Below are positions 21,481-32,579 of a stretch of DNA of 64,000 nucleotides, piece after piece. How positions within the stretch are numbered: the stretch's first letter is position 1; each line of letters opens with the position of its first letter. Source of the DNA: Elymus sibiricus. Taxonomy: Eukaryota > Streptophyta > Magnoliopsida > Poales > Poaceae. Location of the stretch: the NCBI GenBank assembly GCA_039707655.1, contig CM077671.1:302994509-303058508 (forward strand), written 5' to 3'. The notes under the pieces were generated by a model, which saw only the letters and a program-made list of their open reading frames with translations, searched no databases and was not told where the DNA came from. The translations under genes were made by a program, and so were the position numbers.

Positions 21481-21573
21481 CTTCATTACACAACATCGAA
21501 AAGACCAAATTAATACAAGTTCATACATAAAGTTCATACACACTTATTTTCTCATAAAATAACATACAACTAT

Positions 21574-22017
21574 CTAGATAAAACATTTAAATGCAACAAC
21601 AAATGCGATCAAAATCGCAACTAAGATAGCAATTGATCCAACGGCATAATGATACCAAGCCTCTTTATTAATGGCATATTTTCTAATCTTTCTAATCTTC
21701 AAGCGCATTGCATCCATCTTGATCTTGTGATCATCGACGACATCGGCAACGTACAACTCTAATTTCATCTTCTCTTATTCAACTCTTTTCAATTTTCCTT
21801 TCAAATCCTCGTTTTCTTTTTCAACTAAATTTAACTTCTCGACAATAGGGTCGGTTGGCATTTCCGGTTCAACTACCTCCTAGATAAAAATATCTATGTC
21901 AACTTGATGGGCATAATTGTCATTAACACGAAATGCAACAAATAGTTATAAAAGAGAATATACCACATCCGAATCGTAAACCGGGCGAGGGCCGACGGGC
22001 ACGGATATCATAACCAT
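21574..22017 (-). pseudogene. Small CACTA membrane-protein ORF, two exons, one internal stop
   Basis: Exon 1 is 22017-21964 (MVMISVPVGPRP...), and exon 2 is 21879-21574, with GT-AG ends. The joined frame encodes about 119 residues: an acidic/coiled segment (EPEMPTDPIVEKLNLVEKEN), a basic stretch (MRLKIRKIRKYAI) and one C-terminal membrane segment (VGSIAILVAILIAFVVAF) ending KCFI. A TAA at 21775-21777 interrupts the coiled segment where Glu would be expected. ORFs of this type sit upstream of TNP2 in related Triticeae CACTA elements as I remember them; the function is unknown. Confidence 0.55.
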
Positions 22018-22536
22018 GGCACTATATATAACAACAATCATACAAGTAAGAAAATTATGCAAGTAACTATCTAAATCATACAAATACGATTTTTTTAATA
22101 AAAATAATAAGAACACAAGAAGAGGCTCACCAAGGTGGTGCCGGCAACGGGACGGTGCGGGCGATCAACGGTGGTTAGGACGGGAACGGGAAGGCACACT
22201 AAGTAAACCACACCTACACATATGCAAACTAAGGAGTTAATTTGAGCTCAAATTGCATATAAATCAAAAAAACTACCACATAATTACACCCAAACTAAAA
22301 CCCACAAATCACTATACTTATAAAGCATTGCACGAGTTGATCTAGCAATAAGAGATGAAAGGACAAAGTTGCTAACCTTTGTGGACACTTGGATGGATTG
22401 GGGTGCCTCAAATCTTGACAAATCTTGGCAAAAATGGAGGGAGGAGCTCGAGCTAGGGGAAGAATAGAGAGGGGAATTCGAATGGAGAAAACAGAGAAAT
22501 GGAGTCGGGCTGGACGAAGGGTTTATATAGGGAAAG

Positions 22537-22839
22537 CTTTAGTCCCGGTTCGTTATACAAACCGGGACTAAAGGTCTACATGTAGTCCCGGTTTGTGAGA
22601 CAAACCGGGACTAAAAGGGCTCGTGGGGGCCCCAGCCTGACACCAGTCTGCCACCACCCCTTTAGTCCCGGTTTGTATCACAAACCGGGACTATAGGACC
22701 CAAATGAACCGGGACTAATGGTGCCCGTGCCCCCCGACCGCTCCTAGCCGTTGGAACCGGGACTAATGGTCATATTAGTCCCGGGCCAAAGCCAAACTGG
22801 GACTAAAGGGGCAAACGTAAGACCTGTTTTCTACTAGTG
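22537..22839. repeat. Right CACTA subterminal and terminal inverted repeats
   Basis: Several TTTAGTCCCGGTT/AACCGGGACTAAA pairs lie at about 22538-22573, 22581-22617, 22662-22695 and then as half-sites to about 22810. The perfect terminal repeat ends at 22839. The arms here are of the GGTTTGT type and not identical to the left end, which is normal for CACTA elements. Confidence 0.8.
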
Positions 22840-22842
22840 AAA

Positions 22843-25695
22843 CCTTTTCCAAATTCAACATACACCATACATGTGACAAGTCAAATTTGGCATTTTCAGA
22901 TCTGTTATCTACATTTATGTCAATAAGTGCATTTACCTCTATTACATACCTAGAAATCCATTTGATGCATTAAAATATTTAATTAACCCTAAGAAGTGAC
23001 AAACTATTACATGGAACTTCTAGTGATGTACCCTCAATAAAAAAAGTTGGACCATAACCCTAAACATAAAACACTCAAACACTAACAATATTTAAAATGG
23101 CGAAGAAAATACTAGCGATAGGCACAAGAAAACACTCGCCACTCGTATTTGCCACTCACGGGTAAGCCAACCCCTAATCATCGGTGATGGGCACATATTC
23201 CTTCCCACCATTGAGACCTCTCAGTACTACAAATCGGAACACCACCGATGGGACAATTCATAAAATCATTGACGCACTTCTGGCCCGTCTATGGCTAGGG
23301 CCCAGCATGCATCTCTCGCAGTGACCGATTGAAAACCAGTCAGTGATGACTCTCATGTACGGACCGCGGGCTCGTCATCAATGTCTAGACAGGTCGATCA
23401 GTGATGACATATATTTGCTTTAATGTCTTGGGGTTGCACTTCTAGTTGCCCCAAGTTACTAAATCACTAGACTTGTACATAGCACAATACATAATCGCAT
23501 CCAAATTCATTTCATAAAAGCACTGTATTTCATACATACTTTTGTTCACATGTTTAGAGATATCATAGACACCAAGCAAGTGAAACGTAAATTTATCTAG
23601 ACTTCTAAGTAAAGGTTGATGATGAAGAAATCTTGGCATTGACATTGATGAAATTCCTACCTGAGTGAGCAATTTTGACTCTAAGGAATCCAACAACTGA
23701 CCTTGCACTTCTCCCATTTGAGGTTGACATAGCAGATAGTTATGCAACAAATCAATGGGGAAGGGGAAGTGGGCAACTTTCCCAAAGTTGTAACACACAT
23801 AAATTTTGTATAAGAATCGGTAATGCATAACTAAGAGCAACTTCATAAAAGTAGAGAAACTAGAGTAAGTGGGAAACTTAAAAAATTGCCAGGAAGGCCT
23901 AACTCAAATCGCGGTCATTGTGCGATTAGGTTGAAACTTTTTGTGTAGTGCACCTAAAATAGGGTAATATCCCCTATGTGACATTTTAGTTGCACTGCAC
24001 AAAACACAATTACAAAAAAAGTGTTCTATGCAATACACTAAAAGGTCACAACAATAACGATGTTTGTTGACAAGCCTGTTGCACCCCAAAACTTGGAACA
24101 AGTTTATTGCTATACTTGATAGCAAAACACACAGTAATAAAAGTGATACTAGAAAGTGTAGTGTTAAAGTGATACTAGAAAGTGTAGTTTGTTTATGTAG
24201 GAAAATCGTGTGGACAAAAGTACTAAGACATATATTTTCAGTTCTTTCATTACTGGTGAAATGAATATTAGTTTTATTAAAATAATTGAATAACGAACTG
24301 GTAACCTAGGAGTATAAACTTGTACTCATACCATACCCATGGATAAACGAGTATAAAAAGTTAACATCGTCAGGTTATTCCATCTTTGGCGGACGTGGTA
24401 GGGTGTTTGTGCATGTGGCTGCTTAACCAACGAATATTTCCTTCCTACTAAAAAAGAGTTGATGGTCATCAGTTCACTTCTTCTAGTCTTCTTTCAATTC
24501 TCGGAGGTGGGACTATACAAACCTACAAACACAACAACAACAATAACAAACCTCTTTTGAATTATCCTTCCATCGCCTTGCATCACCCACCTCCCACTAA
24601 TCTCATTTGTGCCCACACGAAACCTCACCTAAGCTAGACACAAGATTTTTGAGTAAAGAAAATTTCATCATGTCTCATGTGGTTCCATGACATAGTGCGG
24701 CACACCTTGCTAGTCAAGTTTACAATAAATAAAAGTAAAACATTACAGAAGAATACATATTTCCTTAAGTAAAAGTACCGCTACAACAAATTAAGTGTTC
24801 TGCAGTGAACAGTCTTAATTTCGTGGTTAGTCGAGTTGGATGTACCCCATCTCACTAAGCATCAAACCACATATCACTAGATCATTGCGTGGGCACGCTT
24901 TTGTTTGTATGTGACAATTACGGTTTTATTCCTTTAGTAATAGGCGATGCACCCATCGACAATGAGTCGTCTCTGTTAACCTTGTCAGGTTCAAACTCCG
25001 CGACACAAATTTGTAGTGGGCGTTGTATGATTGTGGCACGTGAGTGCGTGTATGTCCATGTGACGTACTGATTGTTTCTAAAAAATAATTTGCAGCTCTC
25101 ATATTCTTTTGCGAAAAAAGATTCGATTATGGTCGAATTTGAATTTGGCAACGGGGACGAAGTTCAAGCACCTTGACAGTACGGACCGTATAACTTATAT
25201 GCTAGTAAAAGCGTACGGAATGCACATAACCCCCTTATCGTTAACTAAGCTTAAACCCAAGGAAGCAGGATTACTACTACCAAACAAGCTCTTAAAGCAG
25301 CGCCCCAGTGGACGCAATGATGGAATTTATCGGTAGTATGATTGCGGCACAGTTGGCCTGCGTAGCCTAGCCGGTGCACGGCTCAAGTAAAATCTTCTTC
25401 CAAAACGAAAGAAGAAACAAAGGCTAGCCAGCCATGTACTAGTACGTGGTACGCCCTACGTGCATAATTTCCCATGTTTCCTCCTTTTGTGGGCGAGGAA
25501 AGGCGAGGATGCTTTCCGGGAAATTTTGTTCCGGCGCAGAGGGGCAAGAAAGGCGTGTGCCACTCACGTCATAATGGCGTGGCGATGATATCAAGCCCGC
25601 GCGGGGCCCGTCCCGTCCAGTGCTGGATTGGATGAGAGAAAGAACCTCGGTGGTGCCTTCATCACTTCCAATTCACGTCCACGACGTGATCCGTC
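22843..25695. other. No supported gene; continuation of old repeats and unassigned sequence
   Basis: The first 260 bases continue the tandem repeat cut by the CACTA insertion. About 23150-23430 has GATGGGC and CAGTGATGAC boxes like the ends of non-autonomous DNA elements. A 134-codon minus-strand frame (23846-23442) and a 73-codon frame (24125-23904) have no recognisable domain. A short direct duplication of GTGATACTAGAAAGTGTAG lies at 24143-24188. Nothing else could be assigned. Confidence 0.4.
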
Positions 25696-26632
25696 CAGAG
25701 GCGGACCACGGAAAAAATTTAAGGTGGGGCGAAGTCTCACTAAGAATATTTTTGATGCGAATCAAAAGAGTCAATACACACTAACAATGCACACTACAAA
25801 TGAATAACCAAATACAATGAAAATATAGACATATTTCAATCGTAAAACAACCTAAAACTGCTGCCACTACCAAGCACTTCAAAATATCTTGTCAAATCTA
25901 CAATTCACAACCAGAGTATTCACGACATTAATATGTCACTACAATCTGCTTGTATTAAAGGCTTCAAGCTGCTGTTAAAAAATGTTGCAAAATTTCAGAA
26001 AATTTAAGAAATTACCTTTTCCCCTTTCCTTTGGATTTGCTTTTCCCTTCCCCTTCCTTTGCATCTTCTCGCAATCTGGTCGGAGCTTCGCCTGAAACAA
26101 AAAAAAACAATTAGCAATTTTGGGGGCAATTGGATGGATTAGAAGTGCCAGATGCAAGAAGAACGATGGATGCAGAGCAGCAGAGGAGTGGATGGATCAT
26201 GGATGGCTCGTTCACCTTGGGATATTGCTGCTGCCGCTAGGAGTGCCTAGGCCTCGGCTGGAGTAGCCGCTTGCCGCCGCCTGCCCTGCTCTGTCGCGGC
26301 TGTCCCGCCTGGTCCTGGCGTCCGGTGACCTGACTAGCCGTCGCCGCCGCTGGCTGCCCCGCCTGGTCCTGCGACCAGACCAGCCGCCGCCGCCGCGCTG
26401 AGCTGCTTAGGGTAGGGTTCGTGTGGAGACTGGGGAGGGTGGGTTGACTGGTCTGGTCGAGTGCGTGCTCGCGTCGACGAATGGACGCTCGAACGGCTGC
26501 GTTGGCTATTGGCCCATCCCTGGCTTGGCCCAACGGGCAGACCGGCTGAATATTACTAGGTATAAAAAAAATTTGCACAAAATTAAGGTATGGCACGCGC
26601 CATACCCTGCCCACCGGAGAGGTCCGCCAGTG
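25696..26632 (-). mobile_element. Internally deleted hAT transposon with 8-bp target duplication
   Basis: Ends are CAGAGGCGGACC and the complement of the right end, CACTGGCGGACC. GATCCGTC flanks both sides (25688-25695 and 26633-26640). On the minus strand it has a GC-rich leader, then an ATG with MQRKGKGKANPKERGKG (about 26064 downwards). This resembles the beginning of plant TTF-type zinc-finger (ZMYM1-like) hAT transposases. The sequence then passes quickly into an AT-rich 3' end that reads TTCGCCCCACC before the terminal repeat. The transposase body is missing, so this is a 937-base non-autonomous deletion derivative. Confidence 0.8.
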
Positions 26633-26640
26633 GATCCGTC

Positions 26641-27750
26641 CATCACACGTCCACGTCCCCGTTCCATCGGTGCCGCATTACGGCGTTAAGCGGTCAAAGC
26701 CGCCTAAGCTAATTACGTAGTACCAATGTTGATTGAGAGAGAGGAACGGCGTTCGTTCGGTGCAGCGCGCATGCAATGAAGCGGCCTGCGGCACGCTTTT
26801 GTTGAACCAGTGGCGGATCTTGAGAGGGAAAGAGAGACTGTTGAAGGGGAACTTTCTAGGAGTACCTGACGCGCCTTCAAATGCACATGCAGAGGGGCGC
26901 AATGATGCATCACACATACGAGTTCGGACAAAAAGGGGGGAGGGAAAAGGGGCGCGAAAAAGACCAACCCCAACACGAACGAGCCGCGGCCAAAGCCAAA
27001 CTTTTCTCCCCGGCCAACTCCGGCACATCAACCCCGGCCAACAAAAGCGACCATGCAATCCATCGAGGCGAGGCCGGCCCGACCCGGCCAGCGCCCGCGC
27101 GCCCCGCCGGAGGAGGAGGCCCGAGCGGTCGGCAGGACGGCCGGACGGACGGGCCCATATTCTTCTTCCTCGGAACGACGACGACGTGGGGCGCGCGGCA
27201 GCGGCAGCCTGCGCGGCACACAATGATTCGGTTGGGTCGGGCCTCGGGCGGCGCGCGCGGGGCACGAGGAAAGGTGGCCGAAGGAAAGAAGGAAGGGAAA
27301 TCGATCGAGGGGCTGGCTGCCGAAAAGCCGCGCCGCGGCGCACACGCCAGCCCCGGACACAATCACGCGGCGCAGCAGCAGCAGCCTCTCTTCTCTCTCT
27401 CGTCGCCTCGGCCACGACACGGCACGGCACGCGCGCGCAGGAGCACTCCACTCAGGACCGAGAGAAGGCCGGAGGGGCATGCAGGACGTGGCTCGTGCCG
27501 TGCCCAGGTGCGCCTTTTCGTTCCCCGTCGGACCGATCGGCGCCTCCTCGCTCGCACGCAGCCTAGGATGGACGGACGGATGGATCATACATAGATGGCT
27601 AGCTAGGAGGGACATCGCGGCAGCGGCGGCAGCGGCGGCAGCGGCAGTAGGTCTGCCCCGTGGTTGCGTTGCGTCGGGGAGGGGTCCTTCCCTTCCTCTC
27701 CCTGCTTTACGTGAGGGGCGTCAATGAGGAGCTTGGGCCAAACGGGAGGA
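26641..27750. other. GC-rich, CpG-rich island without a recognisable gene
   Basis: The stretch, most strongly 27050-27700, is rich in CG and GGC/GCC triplets, unlike its AT-rich neighbours, and looks like a grass promoter or 5'-UTR region. Overlapping long frames on both strands (minus 27451-26678, plus 26733-27566) contain no domain and are explained by the low frequency of stops in GC-rich DNA. TATA-like boxes are not convincing. It may be the orphaned upstream part of a gene whose body has been lost or lies in unrecognised exons. Confidence 0.4.
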
Positions 27751-29160
27751 GGCATGGCATGGCATGCAGCCGCAGTGGTCGTGTTCCCTGGCGCTGGGCA
27801 CACCGGGCCTTTTTCTAATGACTGCTCCGCAGCGCTGGTCGGCTTTATACTCGGCGCGGCCGGGTCCACCGCGGTTGGCCTGCCTGCCTGCCTGCCTGCC
27901 TGCCTGCCGCCGGTGAGGCGCGTAGGTTTCAAACTGTGCCCTGAATTGTCAAGTCGCAGCCCTGCTCCGACTTCCATTGGCTTCTTTTCTTTTCAATAAG
28001 TACTATAATAATGCCGTGCTTCAAGATGTACTCCCGTCCCCGGGGCTCTGTTTTTCTCGGTGCATGCCTCGGTCCGAGAAGATGAGATCCTTTGCATACG
28101 TTCGTTTATCTTTTGGTGATGCTATCCAGGAGGTGCAAGGCAAAACGAGCTTTTTTGCGGCAATTTATGTTGGGGGAAGATGGCAAATCCTCCGAATAAA
28201 CATGCCAATTTTCATAGCAAAATCCTTTGTTGTCAAAAGTTTCCATGTGTTTTTAAAGAAATTGTCATCCAGACGTTCGCAAACGCTATCCCTCCCAACG
28301 AACGTTTGCTCGCTATTGGTGTCACAAAAGATAGTTAGTGCCCTAGTCAATGATACTAGAACCCCCCCCCCCCCCCCTCCCCCCTCTCAATCCCCTTTTT
28401 ATGTCGGAGATCCTTGTATCGTTGCATACCTTTTGACTTTACAGAGAAATTGACAATGTTTGCATGAATGGGCTTTCGCAAGGCTAACCTTCAAGTTTAA
28501 AGGAGCACACTAAGTTTCCTTTTGCTTCAAGGTAACCCTATGAGCAAAAGAAAAAGGACCACACATTTTCCCTATCAGCTATGGACTATGATGACCTGCA
28601 AAACACATAGTGTAGCGTAGCAATACGTATGCCAATAGTTATCGTCCCAACAAAGAGCAGACGGGAGTACTGTGAGTTGTCACAAGTCTTGTGTGAAGTA
28701 ACTGTCTAACAATATGTAGAATGTATTATTGTCCCATGAAAAAAATATACCAGGGTTGTGCAAGAGTTGATTGTTGCAGCAAGAATAATAAAGAGCTTGA
28801 AAGTGAATATCATAAAGTAATCCGCAATAGAGAGGTTAGGCGTAGAGAAACTTCTGATCATGGCGTACATCAAGTGTGCCAGTACGACAGTAATACCAAT
28901 TGCCTTGTATTGTGATTCTAGCGCATAGATTGTTTGTTCTATAGATGGTTCACTCTTGAGTGGTTGAACTCCCTCATGCTGAAATTGTTCTCCCCTATAG
29001 TCCTGCTTCGACATTGCCATAACATGATCGTTTACACAATTATAAGGTCACGAGATCGGAACAGTGCATTAGGTTTCATGGATCCCCGTTATCTCATGTT
29101 GTCTTTGCTGCTCATAGATACAAACGCCCGTCACCTGAAGGTCACATATTCACTAAACAA
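27751..29160. other. No supported gene; simple repeats only
   Basis: Contains a TGCC tetranucleotide run (about 27879-27908) and a 16-base C run (28362-28377). Frames such as plus 27977-28453 and minus 29020-28706 show no recognised domain and no start context. No terminal repeats seen. Confidence 0.5.
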
Positions 29161-30200
29161 TATGTGTTAACTGCGTAGGTCCTCTGTCCAAACTTCCTCC
29201 CCAACCGTTGTTCCTCACCTTGGGCTGGCCTCTTCTCTGGTCTGTCGGTTGGGGATAACATACTACTCTGTCCTGGCGATGAAGGTCGCGCGATGCGGTC
29301 CGCAACTGGCTTTGCGGCGGCTTCCTCGCTGGTTCAGCCCCGGCCCCGACGATCTTGGATTTGCGTCCTTTTCACTATACATGGCTCGTCGGTGTCATGT
29401 GCTGGTGTGTCTCCGACCTCAACGATCTTGAAGTTCCATTCCTCTACCTTCTTTGGCTCGCCGAAGTCACGACGGCTCCTGCCTGACGATATGGATATGT
29501 GTTCCCCTCCAGATACTTGGCTCGCGGGCGTCGTTTGCTGCTTCCGTCACCTCTTGCGCCACACCTACCCAAACACATGTCCTACCCGGTCCACCTCCAT
29601 GCCATGTCCTTCCCCTGCCAGATCTAAAGCTCGTGCTTTCGGCGGCGCTTAGTGTCACATTCTTATTCGGTGACAGGCACTCTCCCCCTCCTTCGATGGC
29701 AGTTCCAACCAATGGCCTGACCTCGACTCCAAATCCTGATCCGGCAACCATGGGATTGCTCGGACATAGGCCAGTGCAAAATCCCCGCTCGACTTGCCAA
29801 TGCTAACATCAACGACACGTACGGATGTCGTCTCCTTCTTGGAGGTTTTTTCATGGCCTTCTTTCCATGTCGATCTCCGAGCACCGGGGGAAACCCAGGT
29901 CCAGTTCTTCAAATCGGATGATGACGGCGTCGCGGTGTCATTCCCCTGCATGAAGGTGTTTTCTTAGTGGCTCGTGGTGTCCTCGGTGTGGGATTTGGAG
30001 TTTTTTTGGTGCCGTGTTTGTTTAGACTGCTTCACGTTGTGTTGTATCCCCTTCTTGGGTTGAGCACCCAATGTTTCTCTCCCCCGGGCATCGTATTCAC
30101 GTCATCTTGCGTTCGTGTTATGTATTATCCTCCCAGGTACTCATTCTCACTTCTTTTAAATCAATGAACTGATACACAAGTTTTGTGTATCACGAGAAAA
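29161..30200 (+). mobile_element. LINE-like remnant (5' leader-like plus 3' tail)
   Basis: The segment ends in ATCAATGAACTGATACACAA, followed by a short GATACACAA/TTGTGTATC stem and CGAGAAAA, the typical 3' end of grass LINEs (a small hairpin before a short A-rich tail). The preceding 1 kb is CT/CG-rich leader-like sequence, with no endonuclease or reverse transcriptase. It is therefore probably an internally deleted or non-autonomous copy. The left boundary is unclear. Confidence 0.35.
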
Positions 30201-31274
30201 TGTGTTTCTAAAAATATCCTTAACGCCACATACATAGAAGCACCTTGGGCTTGTTTATGAATAACTAGTGTATACGTGCAGTGCACGTATATACAAGGCA
30301 ATATGTTATTTGCACACGAATATTAGGTAGGATATTATTTGTGTGTTATTATGTGATTAGCACTATATTTTGTATGATATTAATTGCACGCTAAACATGT
30401 TGAGCGCTCGACATTGGAGTAGTCTAGGTCGCTGGATTGGCTTGGTTTGATGGCAGAGATAAGTTGGATACGTCTATTTGGGTCTTTTTATATTGGTATA
30501 GATATAGAAATAGATTTGTGAACATATGTCATACTATAACATGTGCACTTGTAAAATTTCGAGGGATAATTTCATCATCTATGGACCACAAAAAGAAAAT
30601 AAATGAACTCTTTCAATTGGATTGTCATTTACTTATTTTATTTCTAACAAGACAACAGTTGCTCATTTTTTAGAACAAAATTTGCATGTTCATGAAGTTA
30701 CATCCAGTATTTTCATATTTAAAGGATAAGATATCAATACACACAACACATATTTAGTATCATTAGAAACATCACAGAGTGTAGTTTTGTATTATTTTTA
30801 TTAGTATTTTACATGTCGATAGTTTGTTCCACGAACTTGGTCATCCATAGACATGTCTGACTTTTGAAAAACAAAATATGCACCACATTTTGGAAGAGGG
30901 GGAGTAGTAACAAATGAATCCTTAACACCAAGCTCCTCACATCACCTTGGGTTAGTTTAAGAATTATGAGAAAACAACTGAGCACCCATGTCATGCTATA
31001 ACATGTGAACTTGTAAAATCTCAACCAATAATTACACCATCAATGACCTGAAAAATGAAAAGAAAAATACATTTTCAACTGCATTATTATTTAGTAATTT
31101 TTTTGTGCTGGACCACACTTTCTCATATGTTTGAATGAAATTTGTAGGTTCTGCTTTTTTCTTTCTTTCATACTTCCTGGAAAATTAAAGTGCGTCTACA
31201 CCAAGCACACATGTTAATATGTGACTTTATATTAGGAGCATTTTTTAATTCACAGAATTTGCAAAATGCATGAA
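30201..31274. repeat. Diverged tandem units of about 480 bp, cut by the second CACTA element
   Basis: Block TCATACTATAACATGTGCACT near 30528 recurs as TCATGCTATAACATGTGAACT near 30991, each followed by an ACCATCTATGGACC-like line and a TTTCAA.TG.ATT line. A third partial unit occurs after the CACTA element, at about 40428-40640 (ACCATCTATGACCTGCAAAA, ACACACATGTTAAGATGTGAC). A palindrome-like GTATACGTGCAGTGCACGTA box lies at about 30270. No coding sequence. Confidence 0.5.
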
Positions 31275-31884
31275 CACTAGTAGAAAACAGGCCATTAGTC
31301 CTGGTTGGGAAGGGCCTTTAGTCCCGGTTCCCCAACCGGGACTAAAGTATACAGACTAAAGGGTCCAAGCCTTTAGTCCCGGTTGGCTACGAACCGGGAC
31401 TAAATCCCTGCCACGTGGGATGGCAGCGCGCGCCGGGGGATGGGGACCTTTAGTCCCGGTTGGTAACACCAACCGGGACTAAAGATTTAGGGGCTTTGGG
31501 GTTTATGGGTTTAGGTTTTATTGTTTATTTTTCCTTTTCGTTTTGTGTATTCGATTTAATTCTTTTTCATTTCAAACATATTTTACGCTACTACATACCG
31601 TACACGTTATGCATATATAATAGAATATCTCATAGAACCAATCATATACATAGAACTTTTCGTACGACCATGCATACACATATGTACAATTTGGTATATA
31701 CAATTTCTCCTACAATTTGCAAATCATTACATGCAGGCATTAGGTGTAATGGTATTCTCCGTCGGGAGATATGACCTGCTCAAGCAAAAAACCCGCAATT
31801 TCCTCTTGAATTGCCCGTATGCGGTCGTTTGGTAGGAGCTTCTCCCGCATCTTTAAAGAAGGAGATCAATATGAACATGTTAGT

Positions 31885-31886
<2 letters not shown>

Positions 31887-31963
<77 letters not shown>
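31887..31963. repeat. (TA)n microsatellite, about 38 units
   Basis: An uninterrupted TA run lies in the intron between the last two exons of the protease-type gene. The homologous place in the 9.9-kb copy has only GTGTATATGTATTAG, so the run expanded in this copy. Confidence 0.95.
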
Positions 31964-31965
<2 letters not shown>

Positions 31966-32538
31966 CATCATGATAAAAAATGCGAATGGTGTTTACGTAC
32001 CCAAAGATCTCTTGTAGTTTTGGTCCTTTCGGTCATAAAACGAATGTTCTCGCAAACGTAATATGCACATAAAGAAGTCCCTTGTTGCTGCCTCATGCAC
32101 TTTACGAGAATATAATTCAATCAGAAAATAATCAAGGATGATAATGGTATTGAAACTATACTTAAAGAGATGCGCGGACGTAGCTAGTACTACTTAAATA
32201 CCTTGGGTCTTCGCCATTTCAGCGACTCTTTCCATTCACCTCTAACATCTTTGGTGAACTTTTTCCAAACCCTGCCCGGCAAAGAAAATGAATAAAGGAG
32301 TTACTAATTACTTGATATCAGGAAACGGACTAAAGAGGCCGACATAGTGCGTAAATGATTGAAATTACCTGTCGAGCATCGAATGCAGGCCTCTGTATTC
32401 TTCAGGGTCTTTACTTAGTGAGTCGAGTACTTCAACAGTTCCATCATCAATTCTAATGATTAGCAGGATCCAGTGATAGCTGCGGACACGATTTGTATAA
32501 GCGGGCATGCATAACTCATCAACTACACTTAACATCGA

Positions 32539-32539
<1 letters not shown>

Positions 32540-32577
<38 letters not shown>
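32540..32577. repeat. (TA)n microsatellite, left flank of inserted element
   Basis: About 19 TA units stand directly left of the inserted element. The homologous intron of the other CACTA copy (10536-10552) has only a short ATATATATA run, marking the insertion site. Confidence 0.95.

Positions 32578-32579
<2 letters not shown>

Larger units (their letters stand above)
9289..22839 (-). mobile_element. Full-length CACTA (En/Spm) transposon, 13.55 kb
   Basis: The left end is CACTAGTAGAAAACAGG and the right end is its exact complement (CCTGTTTTCTACTAGTG ends at 22839). AAA flanks both sides (9286-9288 and 22840-22842), a 3-base target duplication as CACTA elements make. Both ends have subterminal TTTAGTCCCGGTT/AACCGGGACTAAA inverted repeats. 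All recognised genes read on the minus strand: a small membrane ORF (22017-21574), TNP2 transposase (21480-18137), a short conserved ORF (14086-13679) and a spliced gene with a C48-type protease end (13517-9785). The transposase is broken, so the copy is not autonomous, but its ends look intact and could be mobilised in trans. A solo LTR is nested at 16064-17622. Coding strand is given as the strand. Confidence 0.93.

Noticed and set aside
23442..23846. 134-codon minus-strand frame as a gene
   Set aside because: No domain, no supporting promoter or homologue recognised; kept only as a note in the gene-free region.
26678..27615. Frames of 150-277 codons on both strands in the GC-rich island
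   Set aside because: Mutually overlapping, no domain, explained by few stop codons in GC-rich DNA.
31811..32061. Frames containing long Tyr-Ile runs
   Set aside because: They are translations of the TA microsatellite within an intron.
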